From Tengunoibacter tsumagoiensis (GTDB lineage: Bacteria > Chloroflexota > Ktedonobacteria > Ktedonobacterales > Ktedonobacteraceae), in assembly GCF_003967535.1 (NCBI RefSeq), contig NZ_BIFR01000001.1, positions 4,153,001 to 4,217,000 of the forward strand: a stretch of 64,000 nt of DNA, in the 5' to 3' direction. The notes beneath the pieces are model-generated. The model was not told where the DNA came from and searched no databases. It saw only the letters and a list, made by a program, of their open reading frames with translations. A program made the translations under genes and the position numbers. Each line of letters begins with the position of its first letter. The stretch's first letter is position 1. Shown here in pieces: positions 8,716-17,084 of this stretch.

Positions 8716-8744
8716 TTGACAAGCCTCCTCTTTCTAAGCACAAT
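8716..8744 (+). promoter_or_regulatory. Promoter candidate immediately before ispE
   Basis: TTGACA at 8716-8721 and CACAAT at 8739-8744 with a 17-base spacer. The expected transcription start is at about 8751, the A of the ispE ATG, which would make the message leaderless. Confidence 0.4.
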
Positions 8745-8750
8745 AGTACT

Positions 8751-9680
8751 ATGAACCACTCACTTTCTACTCAACCATCTGCGTACGCTACTGGCGATTC
8801 CTATTTCGTTCAGTCCTACGCTAAAATAAATCTGACGCTTGATGTGTCAGGTCGCCGCTCGGACGGCTATCATGATCTTCTTACGATCATGCAGACGATT
8901 AATCTCTCGGATATCCTTTGCTTGACTGCCCGCTCCGATGATCAGGTACGTATTCTCTGCTCTCGCTCCGAGCTGAGCACTGAGGAGAATCTGGCGTTCC
9001 GCGCCGCTCAGTCTCTACGCAAACGGCTGGGGTTAACGCGAGGCGTGGAGATTGAATTGCATAAACGCGTGCCCATGGCAGCGGGCTTAGGTGGCGGAAG
9101 CAGCAACGCGGCGGCAGTACTGGTAGCTCTGCGGGACTGGTGGAAGCTCCCTCTCTCTAACGCTGAACTCGTTGAGATTGCTGCGACTTTAGGCTCCGAC
9201 GTGCCATTCTTTATTGATGGAGGCCTGGCTCTCTGCGAGGGGCGCGGCGAATTGATTACCCGGTTACCTGACCATTGGCCTTCGGCGATGCGCTGGGTGC
9301 TCCTGCTAAAACCTTCCATTGGTGTCTCAACGGCCACGGTATTTCGCAATCTCTCTCCTGCCGATTATTCTGATGGTCGCCCAAGCCATCTGCTTCAGAA
9401 AGCACTCCTTGCCAGACAACCATTTGCCACAACTGAGCTTTATAACAGCCTTGAACGCGGAGTGCTGGAGCACTATCCTGAAGTAGCAAGAGCACAGGCA
9501 GATCTCCTGGCTGCTGGCGCTGACTATGTGCGGCTCTCGGGGAGTGGGCCAACCCTCTTTACTTCATTCGAGCAACTGACAGAGGCGCAGAAGGTCTATC
9601 AACGTCTCCAGAACCAGGGGTATGAACTCTATCTGACGCACGCCATCCATCCCCAACACCATGCCATAACCTATTTTTAA
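8751..9680 (+). CDS. ispE: 4-diphosphocytidyl-2-C-methyl-D-erythritol kinase
   Basis: GHMP-family kinase, fourth step of the MEP pathway, ATP-dependent phosphorylation of CDP-methylerythritol. Signatures: SYAKINLTLDVSGRRSDGYHDL (substrate binding), PMAAGLGGGSSNAAA (ATP loop) and LSGSGPTLF near the C terminus. 309 aa is near the usual length; about 17 residues precede the family core. No Shine-Dalgarno is visible before the ATG, whereas a promoter ends almost at it, so leaderless initiation is likely. It complements ispD and ispF at the start of the window. Confidence 0.95.
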   Translation: MNHSLSTQPSAYATGDSYFVQSYAKINLTLDVSGRRSDGYHDLLTIMQTINLSDILCLTARSDDQVRILCSRSELSTEENLAFRAAQSLRKRLGLTRGVEIELHKRVPMAAGLGGGSSNAAAVLVALRDWWKLPLSNAELVEIAATLGSDVPFFIDGGLALCEGRGELITRLPDHWPSAMRWVLLLKPSIGVSTATVFRNLSPADYSDGRPSHLLQKALLARQPFATTELYNSLERGVLEHYPEVARAQADLLAAGADYVRLSGSGPTLFTSFEQLTEAQKVYQRLQNQGYELYLTHAIHPQHHAITYF

Positions 9681-9874
9681 GACAAAGCTCTATCTTCTTA
9701 GAGAATGGCAGAGGAGCAGTGGGGCACACATTCGATTCGGGTCAGAGCATACAGCTTCTTTCCCTGATCGAATGTGTTCATTTTATCCCAGCAGGAAAGG
9801 TGAGGCTCTATGCGCTCCAACAGGGGCAGAGCCTGGGACTCTCGTCTGCTTGCCTCGACTTCGCTCCATGGCTT

Positions 9875-9883
9875 TGTTATAAT
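9875..9883 (+). promoter_or_regulatory. Extended -10 promoter candidate for gene at 9952
   Basis: TGTTATAAT, identical to the elements at 6443 and 22841, about 70 bases ahead of the next start codon. No good -35 is seen, as expected for extended -10 promoters. Confidence 0.4.
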
Positions 9884-9951
9884 TGAAGCGTCTACAGGAT
9901 GTATAGTATCTATCTCCTGCGAAGCTCGCATGGAACGGAAAGGGCCACATC

Positions 9952-10899
9952 ATGAATATATGGGACTCGGTCCAACGGGGTCTGGAAAAGGCATCCAATG
10001 AAGCTGCTCGCATCGCAAAAGGACAACGCCTTCGTGCCTCTCTTGAGAAGTTCTCACGACAGATTACCGCTCAAGAACAACAGCTCCTCGCAACCTCCAT
10101 GGATCTGCTCTCACGAGGGACGCTGATACAGCCCGAACTTATTCCTCTTTGCCAGGAATTGCTCTCGCTTCATCAGCAAGTGCAACAGGCGCAATTAGAA
10201 TTACAGCAGTTAAGCCAGAACACACCTTCTACGCCAGCAGCAGCTCCTACTTCTGCACCACCGTCCACACCCACCCTGCCAACAGTGCAAGAAAGCATCC
10301 CCCCTACGCTGCTAGCCCAATCCTCCAGTACGCCCTATGGCACCGAGCCCTTCCAACTCTCTGGACCAGCTATCCCTCCGCCACCACCACCGCCCTATCA
10401 ACAGCCAGATATATATGCTCAATCCAGTGGAACCATTCCACCTCCACCTCCAGGTGCATCAGCATACACACCTGCACCTGCTCCTGCTATCCATGAACAG
10501 GAGACGCGCAGGGAAGAGCCAGCCTTGCCCCAATCGTCAACGCTTCATCCTCTTACCATTAGCAGTCAGGAGACACGACTTGACCCGCCTCCTCCACCTG
10601 CTTTTGTGCCAGAGGTTGCAGATCAAGGAACAATACGATCCAGCAGTAATGGATCGCAGGAACGTCTTATCTGTCGCTCCTGTGGTATGCTCTCTCCATC
10701 TGGCACTCATTTCTGCCAGCACTGCGGCTCTCTACTTCAGACCCATGAGCGCGAACAGCAACCAACGATCCGCGCCAGTGCAACCCTTTCCGCTCCCGAA
10801 CAGGAGACAATACGCGCATCTGAAACAGAAGAACAGGCCAGTCAGTCCAGCGATAGTACCACACTGCCAGACTATACGCCATTGGATGGAGGAAAATAA
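9952..10899 (+). CDS. Proline-rich protein with C-terminal zinc ribbon
   Basis: Function unknown. The first 85 residues are helical and glutamine-rich (probable coiled coil, LEKFSRQITAQEQQLLATSMD...), followed by about 130 residues of low-complexity proline-rich sequence (PPPPPP, PPPPPG blocks). A zinc ribbon comes next: ICRSCGMLSPSGTHFCQHCG with two CxxC knuckles. The tail repeats an (Q)ET(I)R motif three to four times (EQETIRA, ETRREEP, ETRLDPP), possible phosphorylation or FHA-type docking sites. AAGGG precedes the ATG. It directly precedes the first GT9 gene by 35 bases and may be co-transcribed. Confidence 0.7.
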   Translation: MNIWDSVQRGLEKASNEAARIAKGQRLRASLEKFSRQITAQEQQLLATSMDLLSRGTLIQPELIPLCQELLSLHQQVQQAQLELQQLSQNTPSTPAAAPTSAPPSTPTLPTVQESIPPTLLAQSSSTPYGTEPFQLSGPAIPPPPPPPYQQPDIYAQSSGTIPPPPPGASAYTPAPAPAIHEQETRREEPALPQSSTLHPLTISSQETRLDPPPPPAFVPEVADQGTIRSSSNGSQERLICRSCGMLSPSGTHFCQHCGSLLQTHEREQQPTIRASATLSAPEQETIRASETEEQASQSSDSTTLPDYTPLDGGK

Positions 10900-10934
10900 T
10901 TCTGCGTCAACAACTTATTACCACGCTCTGTCTA

Positions 10935-12074
10935 TTGTTGCGCCTGCCATTTGCCTTCTTTGATAGCATACGCAGGCCCTTTGTTCGTCAGGCCCGCCAG
11001 CATCCACGCTCGATAGTCATTATCAAGCCCTGCTGCATTGGCGATATTCTGATGACTACTCCTCTGCTGGAGACGCTTCAACAGCGCTACCCGGATGCCA
11101 GGATGACGTATGTTGTGGGCTCATGGTCCAAAACAATCGCCGAACATCAACCGGGCTTATCGAATGTTATCGATTGCGGAACCGTCGGAATTCCTGGCCG
11201 CTATCGCTTTTCTGACTATCTCAAGCTTGCACGTCAGCTACGAAGCCAGCATTTTGATCTGGCCTTTGTGCTCGATCGCTCACCTATGCTCACGCTGTTA
11301 CCCTGGCTTGCAGGCATCCCCAGACGCGTCGGACCCGATAGTCTGGGACGTGGTTTCTCGTTAACTGATCGCGTCCCCGTCTCTTCATCTCGTTCAACGC
11401 TTCAACATCAGGCCGAGATCTATCTTGATCTTGCTCGAGCCCTCCATATTCCCATTCAGCAACCACGCATGCATTTCGTGCCTACGCCTGAAGAGCGAGC
11501 AAGTATTCAGCCTGTACCTCGTCCGCAGATTGCTGTCTTTCCTGGAGGAGGGAGTAATCCTGGCATGCAGCTCACCTCCAAACGTTGGCCTTTAGAGAAG
11601 TATCGCCTGCTGGTCGCCAGGTTGATCCATGAGTTCGATGTCCAGGTGCTCTTGATTGGTGGACCCGAAGATCGAGCACTGACGACGTCTCTGCTGGAGG
11701 GCTTAGATGGTCCAACTGATCGCGTGCTTAATCTTGCAGGAACAACGAACTTTGGGCAGACGGCTGCTCTCATTGAGCAGTGCGCTCTCTTTATCGGCAA
11801 TGATAGTAGTCCCATGCACCTGGCAGCCGCCGTTGGTACGCCTGTCATTGCTATCTTCGGACCCACCAGTCCGGCAGAGTACGGACCATATCCACTTGAC
11901 AATCCCAGGCATATAGCGATCTGGCGACATCCAACGGGGGAGCCCTGTTTCTTTTTGGGAAAGATGCAAGCCTGCTCAAACTGTACCTGCATGCAGTCGG
12001 TCACTGTACAAGATGTGTGGGAGGCAGTGCTCCGTCTCTTACCACAAGTTCCTAGTAAAGCGAGTCTCCAATGA
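10935..12074 (+). CDS. Glycosyltransferase family 9 protein (1 of 4)
   Basis: GT-B fold transferase of the ADP-heptose:LPS heptosyltransferase family. N-terminal donor/acceptor motif IIKPCCIGDILMTTPLLE with the catalytic-type G-D pair, and the C-terminal FIGNDSSPMHLAAAVGTPVIAIFGPT that binds the nucleotide sugar. A cysteine cluster near the end (CSNCTC) is usual for this family. The stop overlaps the next GT9 start by four bases (ATGA), so they are translationally coupled. A short hydrophobic N-terminal stretch may give membrane association. Heptose as sugar is not implied in an organism without LPS. Confidence 0.88.
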   Translation: MLRLPFAFFDSIRRPFVRQARQHPRSIVIIKPCCIGDILMTTPLLETLQQRYPDARMTYVVGSWSKTIAEHQPGLSNVIDCGTVGIPGRYRFSDYLKLARQLRSQHFDLAFVLDRSPMLTLLPWLAGIPRRVGPDSLGRGFSLTDRVPVSSSRSTLQHQAEIYLDLARALHIPIQQPRMHFVPTPEERASIQPVPRPQIAVFPGGGSNPGMQLTSKRWPLEKYRLLVARLIHEFDVQVLLIGGPEDRALTTSLLEGLDGPTDRVLNLAGTTNFGQTAALIEQCALFIGNDSSPMHLAAAVGTPVIAIFGPTSPAEYGPYPLDNPRHIAIWRHPTGEPCFFLGKMQACSNCTCMQSVTVQDVWEAVLRLLPQVPSKASLQ

Positions 12075-13285
12075 AGCTCCTTTTTCGTTCGCTTCTTCTG
12101 CTGATAATCCGTTTCCTTGGCGCCCCCGGTGCACTTCTGGCCCGCCGCAGGCCCAGACCGGGCGTACGGCCTCGCATCCTGCTGCTACGGCCCGATCACC
12201 TGGGTGACCTTGTCTTGACAACGCCTGTGCTCTCTGCCCTGCGCACAGCTTTGCCTGAAGCTCATCTGACAATGATGGTAGGACCCTGGTCCAGCGAGAT
12301 CGTAGAGCGCCATCCCGCCCTTGATGAGCTTCTTACGTTCCCTTTTCCTGGCTTCCAACGTGCTCCGCAGGGGGCTCTTGCTCCCTACCGTCAGCTCTGG
12401 CAGGCTGCTCGTCAGCTACGTCAGGGAGGCTATGATCTGGCTATCAATCTACGCCCAGATTTCTGGTGGGGGGCCGCTTTAATCTACCTTGCAGGCATAC
12501 CTCAGCGCATTGGCTATGCCCTTCAACCTGGCGCTCCTTTTCTGACTGAGGCGCTGTCATTCCCACATGCCGAGCACGCCACTCGCTCAAATTTACGGTT
12601 AGCCAGCGCAGCCATCCAGGCATTGGGTGCCCCTGCGCTTCCCACACCCTATAGCGCAGCCAGTTATCCTCTCTACTTCAGGCCAACGTCCGACGAACAC
12701 AAATGGGTGGAGGACTACTTACAACAGATCGGTATCACACCTGAAGGGATTGTTGTGGTCATCCATGCTGGGACTGGAGGAGCGGTCAAACTCTGGCGGA
12801 CAGACGGCTGGGCTACATTAGCAGATCAACTGGCACGTGGCGAGCTCTCTCTACCAGCAGCCTCTCTTATCTTCACAGGTAGCCCCAAAGAGCTCCCTCT
12901 GTTAGAAGAGATAGCTCAGCAGATGCAGACATCGTCGCCCATTATTCTCACGACCCTGACCGTAGGCCAGCTGGCCGCCCTTCTGGGACGTGCTCAATTG
13001 GTACTGGGAGTCGATAATGGGCCACTCCATCTGGCTGTAAGCCAGGATACACCAAGTATGCGCATGTATGGCCCGACTGATGATCATATCTTTGGACCCT
13101 GGGGAGACACACTTCGTCATGTGGTGCTGAATGCGACGCAAAAATGTGCTGATTGCCCTTCGATCCCCTGCGGTCGCCTGGATTTCACATCCAATGAGCT
13201 CGCCACTCACCCTTGTGTGCGTCTCATTACAGAACAACGCGTCGCTCATGCCGTTAAATCACTGGTTCAGCTTGCAAGTAGATGA
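12071..13285 (+). CDS. Glycosyltransferase family 9 protein (2 of 4)
   Basis: Second GT9 copy, starting inside the stop of the first. It keeps LLRPDHLGDLVLTTPVLSAL (G-D motif) and LVLGVDNGPLHLAVSQDTPSMRMYGPTD. The motif-2 asparagine-aspartate is D-N rather than N-D, and the usual A-A-x-G-T-P is S-Q-D-T-P, so it is the most divergent in that part. The N terminus has a hydrophobic segment LLLLIIRFLGAPGALLA that may insert in the membrane. The C-terminal cysteines (CADCPSIPCG) are kept. 404 aa. Ends at a strong hairpin. Confidence 0.86.
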   Translation: MKLLFRSLLLLIIRFLGAPGALLARRRPRPGVRPRILLLRPDHLGDLVLTTPVLSALRTALPEAHLTMMVGPWSSEIVERHPALDELLTFPFPGFQRAPQGALAPYRQLWQAARQLRQGGYDLAINLRPDFWWGAALIYLAGIPQRIGYALQPGAPFLTEALSFPHAEHATRSNLRLASAAIQALGAPALPTPYSAASYPLYFRPTSDEHKWVEDYLQQIGITPEGIVVVIHAGTGGAVKLWRTDGWATLADQLARGELSLPAASLIFTGSPKELPLLEEIAQQMQTSSPIILTTLTVGQLAALLGRAQLVLGVDNGPLHLAVSQDTPSMRMYGPTDDHIFGPWGDTLRHVVLNATQKCADCPSIPCGRLDFTSNELATHPCVRLITEQRVAHAVKSLVQLASR

Positions 13286-13362
13286 GAAGCAGAGGCTTTC
13301 CACTAAAAGCGATCTGGCTTCCAGAAGCATACGATCTCATCTCACAGGAAAGCCTCTGCTTC
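13286..13362. terminator. Long hairpin between convergent GT9 and hydrolase genes
   Basis: Perfect 16-bp inverted repeat GAAGCAGAGGCTTTCC (13286-13301) / GGAAAGCCTCTGCTTC (13347-13362) with a 45-base loop. The right arm reaches the stop codon of the minus-strand hydrolase. Confidence 0.6.
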
Positions 13363-14206
13363 ATCTGAGAATGTCTTGCAAAAAGGCCCGTACAATGCTA
13401 TTGAACTCCTGAGGCTGCTCCATATTGACATAGTGACCAGCTCCCATAACCACTTTCTTTTGTGCAGCGTGGATCTGAGTCTGAAGAATATGCGCATAGC
13501 TTGCCATATCTAAGAAATCTTTCTCTCCAGTGATGATGAGAGTTGGCACCGTAATCGACGCCAGGCGACCAGCAGCAGGTGGATCTAACGGGCGGGCCGT
13601 TGCTGCTTGAGCGTGATTGGGGCGGGCAACGGTCTCCTCTATCATCCTTTGGAGTCGTTCTCTGATTGCCGGATGAACCTGCTCGGGAGTACGCCAGGGC
13701 CCATCAGTCCAGAAGCGCTGCAAGAGGCGAACCAGTTCAGCTAGATCTCCTTTTTTCCTGGCATTCTGCACCTCATGCCAGAGGGGATTCTCATCCGATG
13801 CCGAACGAAAAGCATAGCCACTGATAGATGCCGAAACAGGAACTAATGCAGTGACCATCTCCGGATAAGTTAACGCAAAATCAATGGCCGTACTCCCACC
13901 CTGAGCCAGGCCAATCAACGCCGCTCTCTCAATCCTTAAATAACGTAAAAGGTGCCAGAGGTCCTCGTGCAAAGCATAAGGAACATCTCGTTCGGTTATC
14001 AAAGCAGAGTTTCCGTTGCCACGCTTATCATAGCGTATCACTGTGTAAAATTGCGAAAAATAATTAAATTGGTCATCCCACATGCGCCGATTGACCATGC
14101 TGCCATGCAAAAAGACCAGCGCTGGTCCTTCGCCCGCCATTTCATAATAGAGTGTCGTATCGCTCACCGGTATCAATCCAATGGCTCGTCCAACCTGCTG
14201 TGACAT
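13361..14206 (-). CDS. Alpha/beta hydrolase-fold protein with alanine in the nucleophile position
   Basis: The fold is clear: LVFLHGSMVNRRMWDDQF (oxyanion HG), YDKRGNG, the nucleophile elbow, TGEKDFLD (acid) and GAGHYVNMEQP (histidine). However the elbow reads LIGLAQGGS, G-x-A-x-G instead of G-x-S-x-G; the codon is GCT. Without the serine, normal esterase chemistry is not possible; such proteins can be non-enzymatic or cofactor-free oxygenase-like. Start set at 14206 with GGAG seven bases before it; the frame continues upstream to 14293. 281 aa, single gene. Confidence 0.8.
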   Translation of the reverse strand: MSQQVGRAIGLIPVSDTTLYYEMAGEGPALVFLHGSMVNRRMWDDQFNYFSQFYTVIRYDKRGNGNSALITERDVPYALHEDLWHLLRYLRIERAALIGLAQGGSTAIDFALTYPEMVTALVPVSASISGYAFRSASDENPLWHEVQNARKKGDLAELVRLLQRFWTDGPWRTPEQVHPAIRERLQRMIEETVARPNHAQAATARPLDPPAAGRLASITVPTLIITGEKDFLDMASYAHILQTQIHAAQKKVVMGAGHYVNMEQPQEFNSIVRAFLQDILR

Positions 14207-14485
14207 TCGGGCTCCATCTCTTTCTCTCCCAAATGGAAGGGCACTCTGACTACAGAAATTACACGTAACATCCACCACCCTACCACATTTCAAGTCGTCT
14301 GCATTGATACGCTTTGGCTACATTATAGTGTGAAAATCAGAAATCCTCAAATGACGTTGTGATTGCCTCTTCTCTTCTAACACAGCAATCTTCCAATCAA
14401 GGAGTACTTAGCGGAACAACTCTTGCGCATCGCCATGAGAGATGTTTTAATCACTCTATACCAATTTATGTTGTGGAGGTTTTTG

Positions 14486-14860
14486 ATGAGCACTCAGTCG
14501 GACAGAACACTCGGCTACTTGCGCACCTGTATGGATCGTCGTTTTGTTGAAGCAACCCGCAAAGCTTTTGAACAGGCTACCGGGCTTGCGGCTACCGATT
14601 ATTGGCATGAGTCCTATGCCGGAGGCTCTGCTGTGGCTCCAGCATCCACGGTTGGAGAGGTCTATTCGGTTGCCCATGGCGCTCAAATCTTTGGCTGGCA
14701 GGCCCATATTAATAATTGCGGCGGACAACCGGGCGTGAGCGATGATGACATTGCCAGGCGTCTGGATGCTGTGGTCGCAAAAATGAAGGAGACCTATCCT
14801 CACGGACGTCATTTCCGCATCCTGGCTGGACTCGAGGGGATCGATATCCAGGAAGCGTAA
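14486..14860 (+). CDS. Small conserved-looking protein of unknown function
   Basis: 124 residues, no family recognised. GTGGAGG lies six bases ahead of the chosen ATG; an upstream in-frame ATG at 14423 lacks a ribosome site. The protein has a helical N terminus (LGYLRTCMDRRFVEATRKAF), a glycine-rich centre with WHESYAGGSA, VYSVAHGAQIFGWQAHINNCGGQPGV, and a helical end (DDDIARRLDAVVAKMKETY). The H...NNCGG arrangement faintly recalls the H-x-x-C-G of beta-carbonic anhydrases, but the order and length do not fit and I do not claim it. Confidence 0.65.
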   Translation: MSTQSDRTLGYLRTCMDRRFVEATRKAFEQATGLAATDYWHESYAGGSAVAPASTVGEVYSVAHGAQIFGWQAHINNCGGQPGVSDDDIARRLDAVVAKMKETYPHGRHFRILAGLEGIDIQEA

Positions 14861-14990
14861 ACCAGACCCCTGGAGACCTTCAGGGCGAAGTGCCTTACAG
14901 GTCTTACAGTATAAGTCATCCCCGATTTGGGAGCAACATCTGAGGGAACAGGTGCGATGATGTTCCTCTCACATTCAGGGTCCAGGCAAA

Positions 14991-15050
14991 AAAGACCGTC
15001 TGCGCTACACTGTCACAAAGCAAAGCAATCAGTGAGTACAGGCGGTCTTT
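14991..15050. terminator. Stable hairpin downstream of the 14486 gene
   Basis: Twelve-bp stem AAAGACCGTCTG (14991-15002) / CAGGCGGTCTTT (15039-15050) with one G-U type mismatch and an inner CACTG/CAGTG pairing. Placed about 130 bases after the stop, with a T run at its right end. Could be a terminator or part of a non-coding RNA. Confidence 0.4.
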
Positions 15051-15299
15051 CACATCGATGCAGCCTGAGTATGACATACCACCATTTGCTTCCTGGTTAA
15101 GAAACATTCAACCAACGAATACTGTGTCCACTTCCCATGTCCCAGCATGAGTTTATGCGCCTTTTGTCATTGAGAATATCATAGGCAATGATGTAGCTAG
15201 TTATCTGGCCATTCGCCCCATGACTGCTCTTCTCTTGCAATAGCTATGCCTCTAGTCTAGCATGTAAAGCACCTTCAGTTGAACAAAAACGCAACACTC
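15051..15299. other. Intergenic, nothing recognised
   Basis: The 895-base gap between the small protein and the third GT9 gene holds the hairpin at 14991 and the inverted-repeat element at 15300; this part between them shows no gene, repeat or promoter that I can support. Confidence 0.3.
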
Positions 15300-15577
15300 C
15301 AGGGTGTTCCAGTTCTGAGTGAGTCCTTTGACAGCCGAAAAGGTTCTTCTATCAGGAGGCTGAATGAAGAAAAGGACAATACTGTATTATGTACTTTTAC
15401 GGTCGTGACTGCGGTCGAGTCCCCGTCGTCAGCCTCAATGAATTGATCACGTGACCCCTTCAATTCATTGTCCCCCCGGACATGGACCAGACCGCAGTCG
15501 CGTCCGCTGAGCTTGCTCACCCGCCTCTCTTCCTCTTCCCGCTTCATTGCCTCATCTACAAGAACTGGAACGCCCTG
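15300..15577. mobile_element. MITE-like element, copy 1
   Basis: 278 bases bounded by 17-bp inverted ends, CAGGGTGTTCCAGTTCT at the left and its complement with one mismatch at the right (15561-15577). Both ends match copy 2 at 20894 inwards for about 60 bases (GTCCT-TGAC-GCC on the left, CACCCGCCTC-CTTCC on the right). No transposase frame fits inside. The centre carries nested inverted repeats (15407-15499). An imperfect flank similarity (ACACTC / ACACCTC) may be a decayed target duplication. Confidence 0.6.
15407..15499. repeat. Nested inverted repeats inside the MITE-like element
   Basis: Outer pair GACTGCGGTC (15407-15416) / GACCGCAGTC (15490-15499) and inner pair CAATGAATTGA (15436-15446) / TCAATTCATTG (15460-15470), both perfect, separated by symmetrical 19-base arms. 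This would fold as a single long rod in RNA or as a cruciform. Copy 2 of the element lacks this centre. Confidence 0.55.
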
Positions 15578-15755
15578 CGCACACCTCAAAATCCCTGCTT
15601 TTTTGAGCACCCGCACATAGTGATTATGAAGGTGACCACTTTCTCATCCATTCTCTCGAAAATTTGACCCTTCTCGGCACTTCATGTATCCTTAGAGAGC
15701 CAGGCCTGAGCCCCCTATTCTCAATCAGCCTGCCAGGCCACTATAGGATAAAAAA

Positions 15756-17084
15756 ATGACACAAATAGCACCATTCCTGGAGCAGCGTGATGACTATGGG
15801 TATCCTACACGCCCTACGTCGCGTCGAACGCTTCGCAATGTCAGTGTGCATATCAGTAAACGGATCTTACTCACAATAATCTTCATGATGATGAGTTTAC
15901 TTGGTGCCTGCCTGCGCCTGAAACGTATTGGGAAGCCTCACCCGGCTCTGACACCACCATCCTTTCATCCTCGGCGTATCCTCGTCCTACGTATGGATCT
16001 TATTGGAGATCTGGTCCTCTCTCTGACGGTTGTACGCCTTCTAAAACGAACCTATCCTGAGGCCGAGATCGATCTTCTGGCCGTTCCAGCCAGCGCAAAG
16101 GTGATTGCAGGTGATCCTGATCTGGCAACTATTATTGGGTATGACCCCAATATCTGGCGCCGCCCACAAGCTCTGTTTAAACGTACAAACTGGCAACAGC
16201 TCAGTACCCTCCGCCGCCAACTGCTACAACGGGATTATGATCTGGCCGTGAGCGTGTTTGGCCCCTGGGCCGCTCTCCTTTCACTCGTCAGTGGGGCCAG
16301 ACGCCGGCTGGGCTTTGCTCAGGAGAGCTATCCCGGTCTCATGACAGACCCAGTTCCTGGTCACCATTGGCAGCCCGGCAGCCAGTTCCACGAGGTGGAT
16401 TACTGTCTTCAACTCTGTCAGGCAGCCGGTGCCCAGCCAGTCCCTGCCGATCGTATTCCCCTCCTTCATGTTCTCTCTGGCACACGTCTGGAGATCCAGG
16501 AGCTCCTTCTCCAGGCCGGGGTCGCCTCTGACAGGCCTTTGATTGCCTGCCATGTGAGCTCAAATAATGGTCAATCCAAGCGCTGGCCTATCCCGTACTG
16601 GGCAAAGCTTATCGATAAATTGATTGTGGAAGAAAAGGTCAATGTGATCCTGACTGGTGCGCCTGCGGATCAGCCATTGATCGAGGCAATTATCAAGCGC
16701 ACACACCAGAAGGTCTTCAATTTTGCTGGGAAGACAAGCCTGGTTCAGCTCGCTGCCCTTCTCCAGCGTGCGGATCTCATGATTACTGGAGATAGCGGCC
16801 CTATGCATATCGCTGCCGCAGTCAATACTCCTCTCATCGCTATCCATGGGCCGACCGATCCTGCACTCAGCGGGCCTGTCAATCCTACTGCTGTGATACT
16901 CCGCAGTGATATCTGGTGTAGTCCCTGCTACACAGCCAAAGGTGGCCCTGCCGATTGTCGCTTCTTTACCACGCAGTGTATGAAAAATATTACACCTGCT
17001 CAGGTGCTCTCAGTCGCCCATGAACAACTAACATCTTCCGATAAACAGACACAGCGCTTAGAAAAAAAGGAACAAAATACATGA
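15756..17084 (+). CDS. Glycosyltransferase family 9 protein (3 of 4)
   Basis: GT9 with a 60-residue N-terminal extension that includes a hydrophobic segment (ILLTIIFMMMSLLGACL), so probably membrane-attached. Core motifs: ILVLRMDLIGDLVLSLTVV, VSSNNGQSKRWPIPYWAKL, and LMITGDSGPMHIAAAVNTPLIAIHGPTDP. C-terminal cysteines WCSPCY...DCRFF...QCMKNIT match the family's usual cluster. 442 aa. Its stop overlaps the next start by four bases. AGGA lies before the ATG. Confidence 0.87.
   Translation: MTQIAPFLEQRDDYGYPTRPTSRRTLRNVSVHISKRILLTIIFMMMSLLGACLRLKRIGKPHPALTPPSFHPRRILVLRMDLIGDLVLSLTVVRLLKRTYPEAEIDLLAVPASAKVIAGDPDLATIIGYDPNIWRRPQALFKRTNWQQLSTLRRQLLQRDYDLAVSVFGPWAALLSLVSGARRRLGFAQESYPGLMTDPVPGHHWQPGSQFHEVDYCLQLCQAAGAQPVPADRIPLLHVLSGTRLEIQELLLQAGVASDRPLIACHVSSNNGQSKRWPIPYWAKLIDKLIVEEKVNVILTGAPADQPLIEAIIKRTHQKVFNFAGKTSLVQLAALLQRADLMITGDSGPMHIAAAVNTPLIAIHGPTDPALSGPVNPTAVILRSDIWCSPCYTAKGGPADCRFFTTQCMKNITPAQVLSVAHEQLTSSDKQTQRLEKKEQNT

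Noticed and set aside
9698..9931. Minus-strand frame between ispE and the zinc-ribbon gene
   Set aside because: Covers the promoter region, lacks a ribosome site and family features.
14486..14860. Assignment of the small protein as beta-carbonic anhydrase
   Set aside because: Only a loose H...NNCGG similarity; the C-x-D/R and H-x-x-C zinc motifs are missing.
15275..15616. 113-codon minus-strand frame over the inverted-repeat element
   Set aside because: It covers the MITE-like element and both its ends; the second copy has no comparable frame, so it is not a gene.
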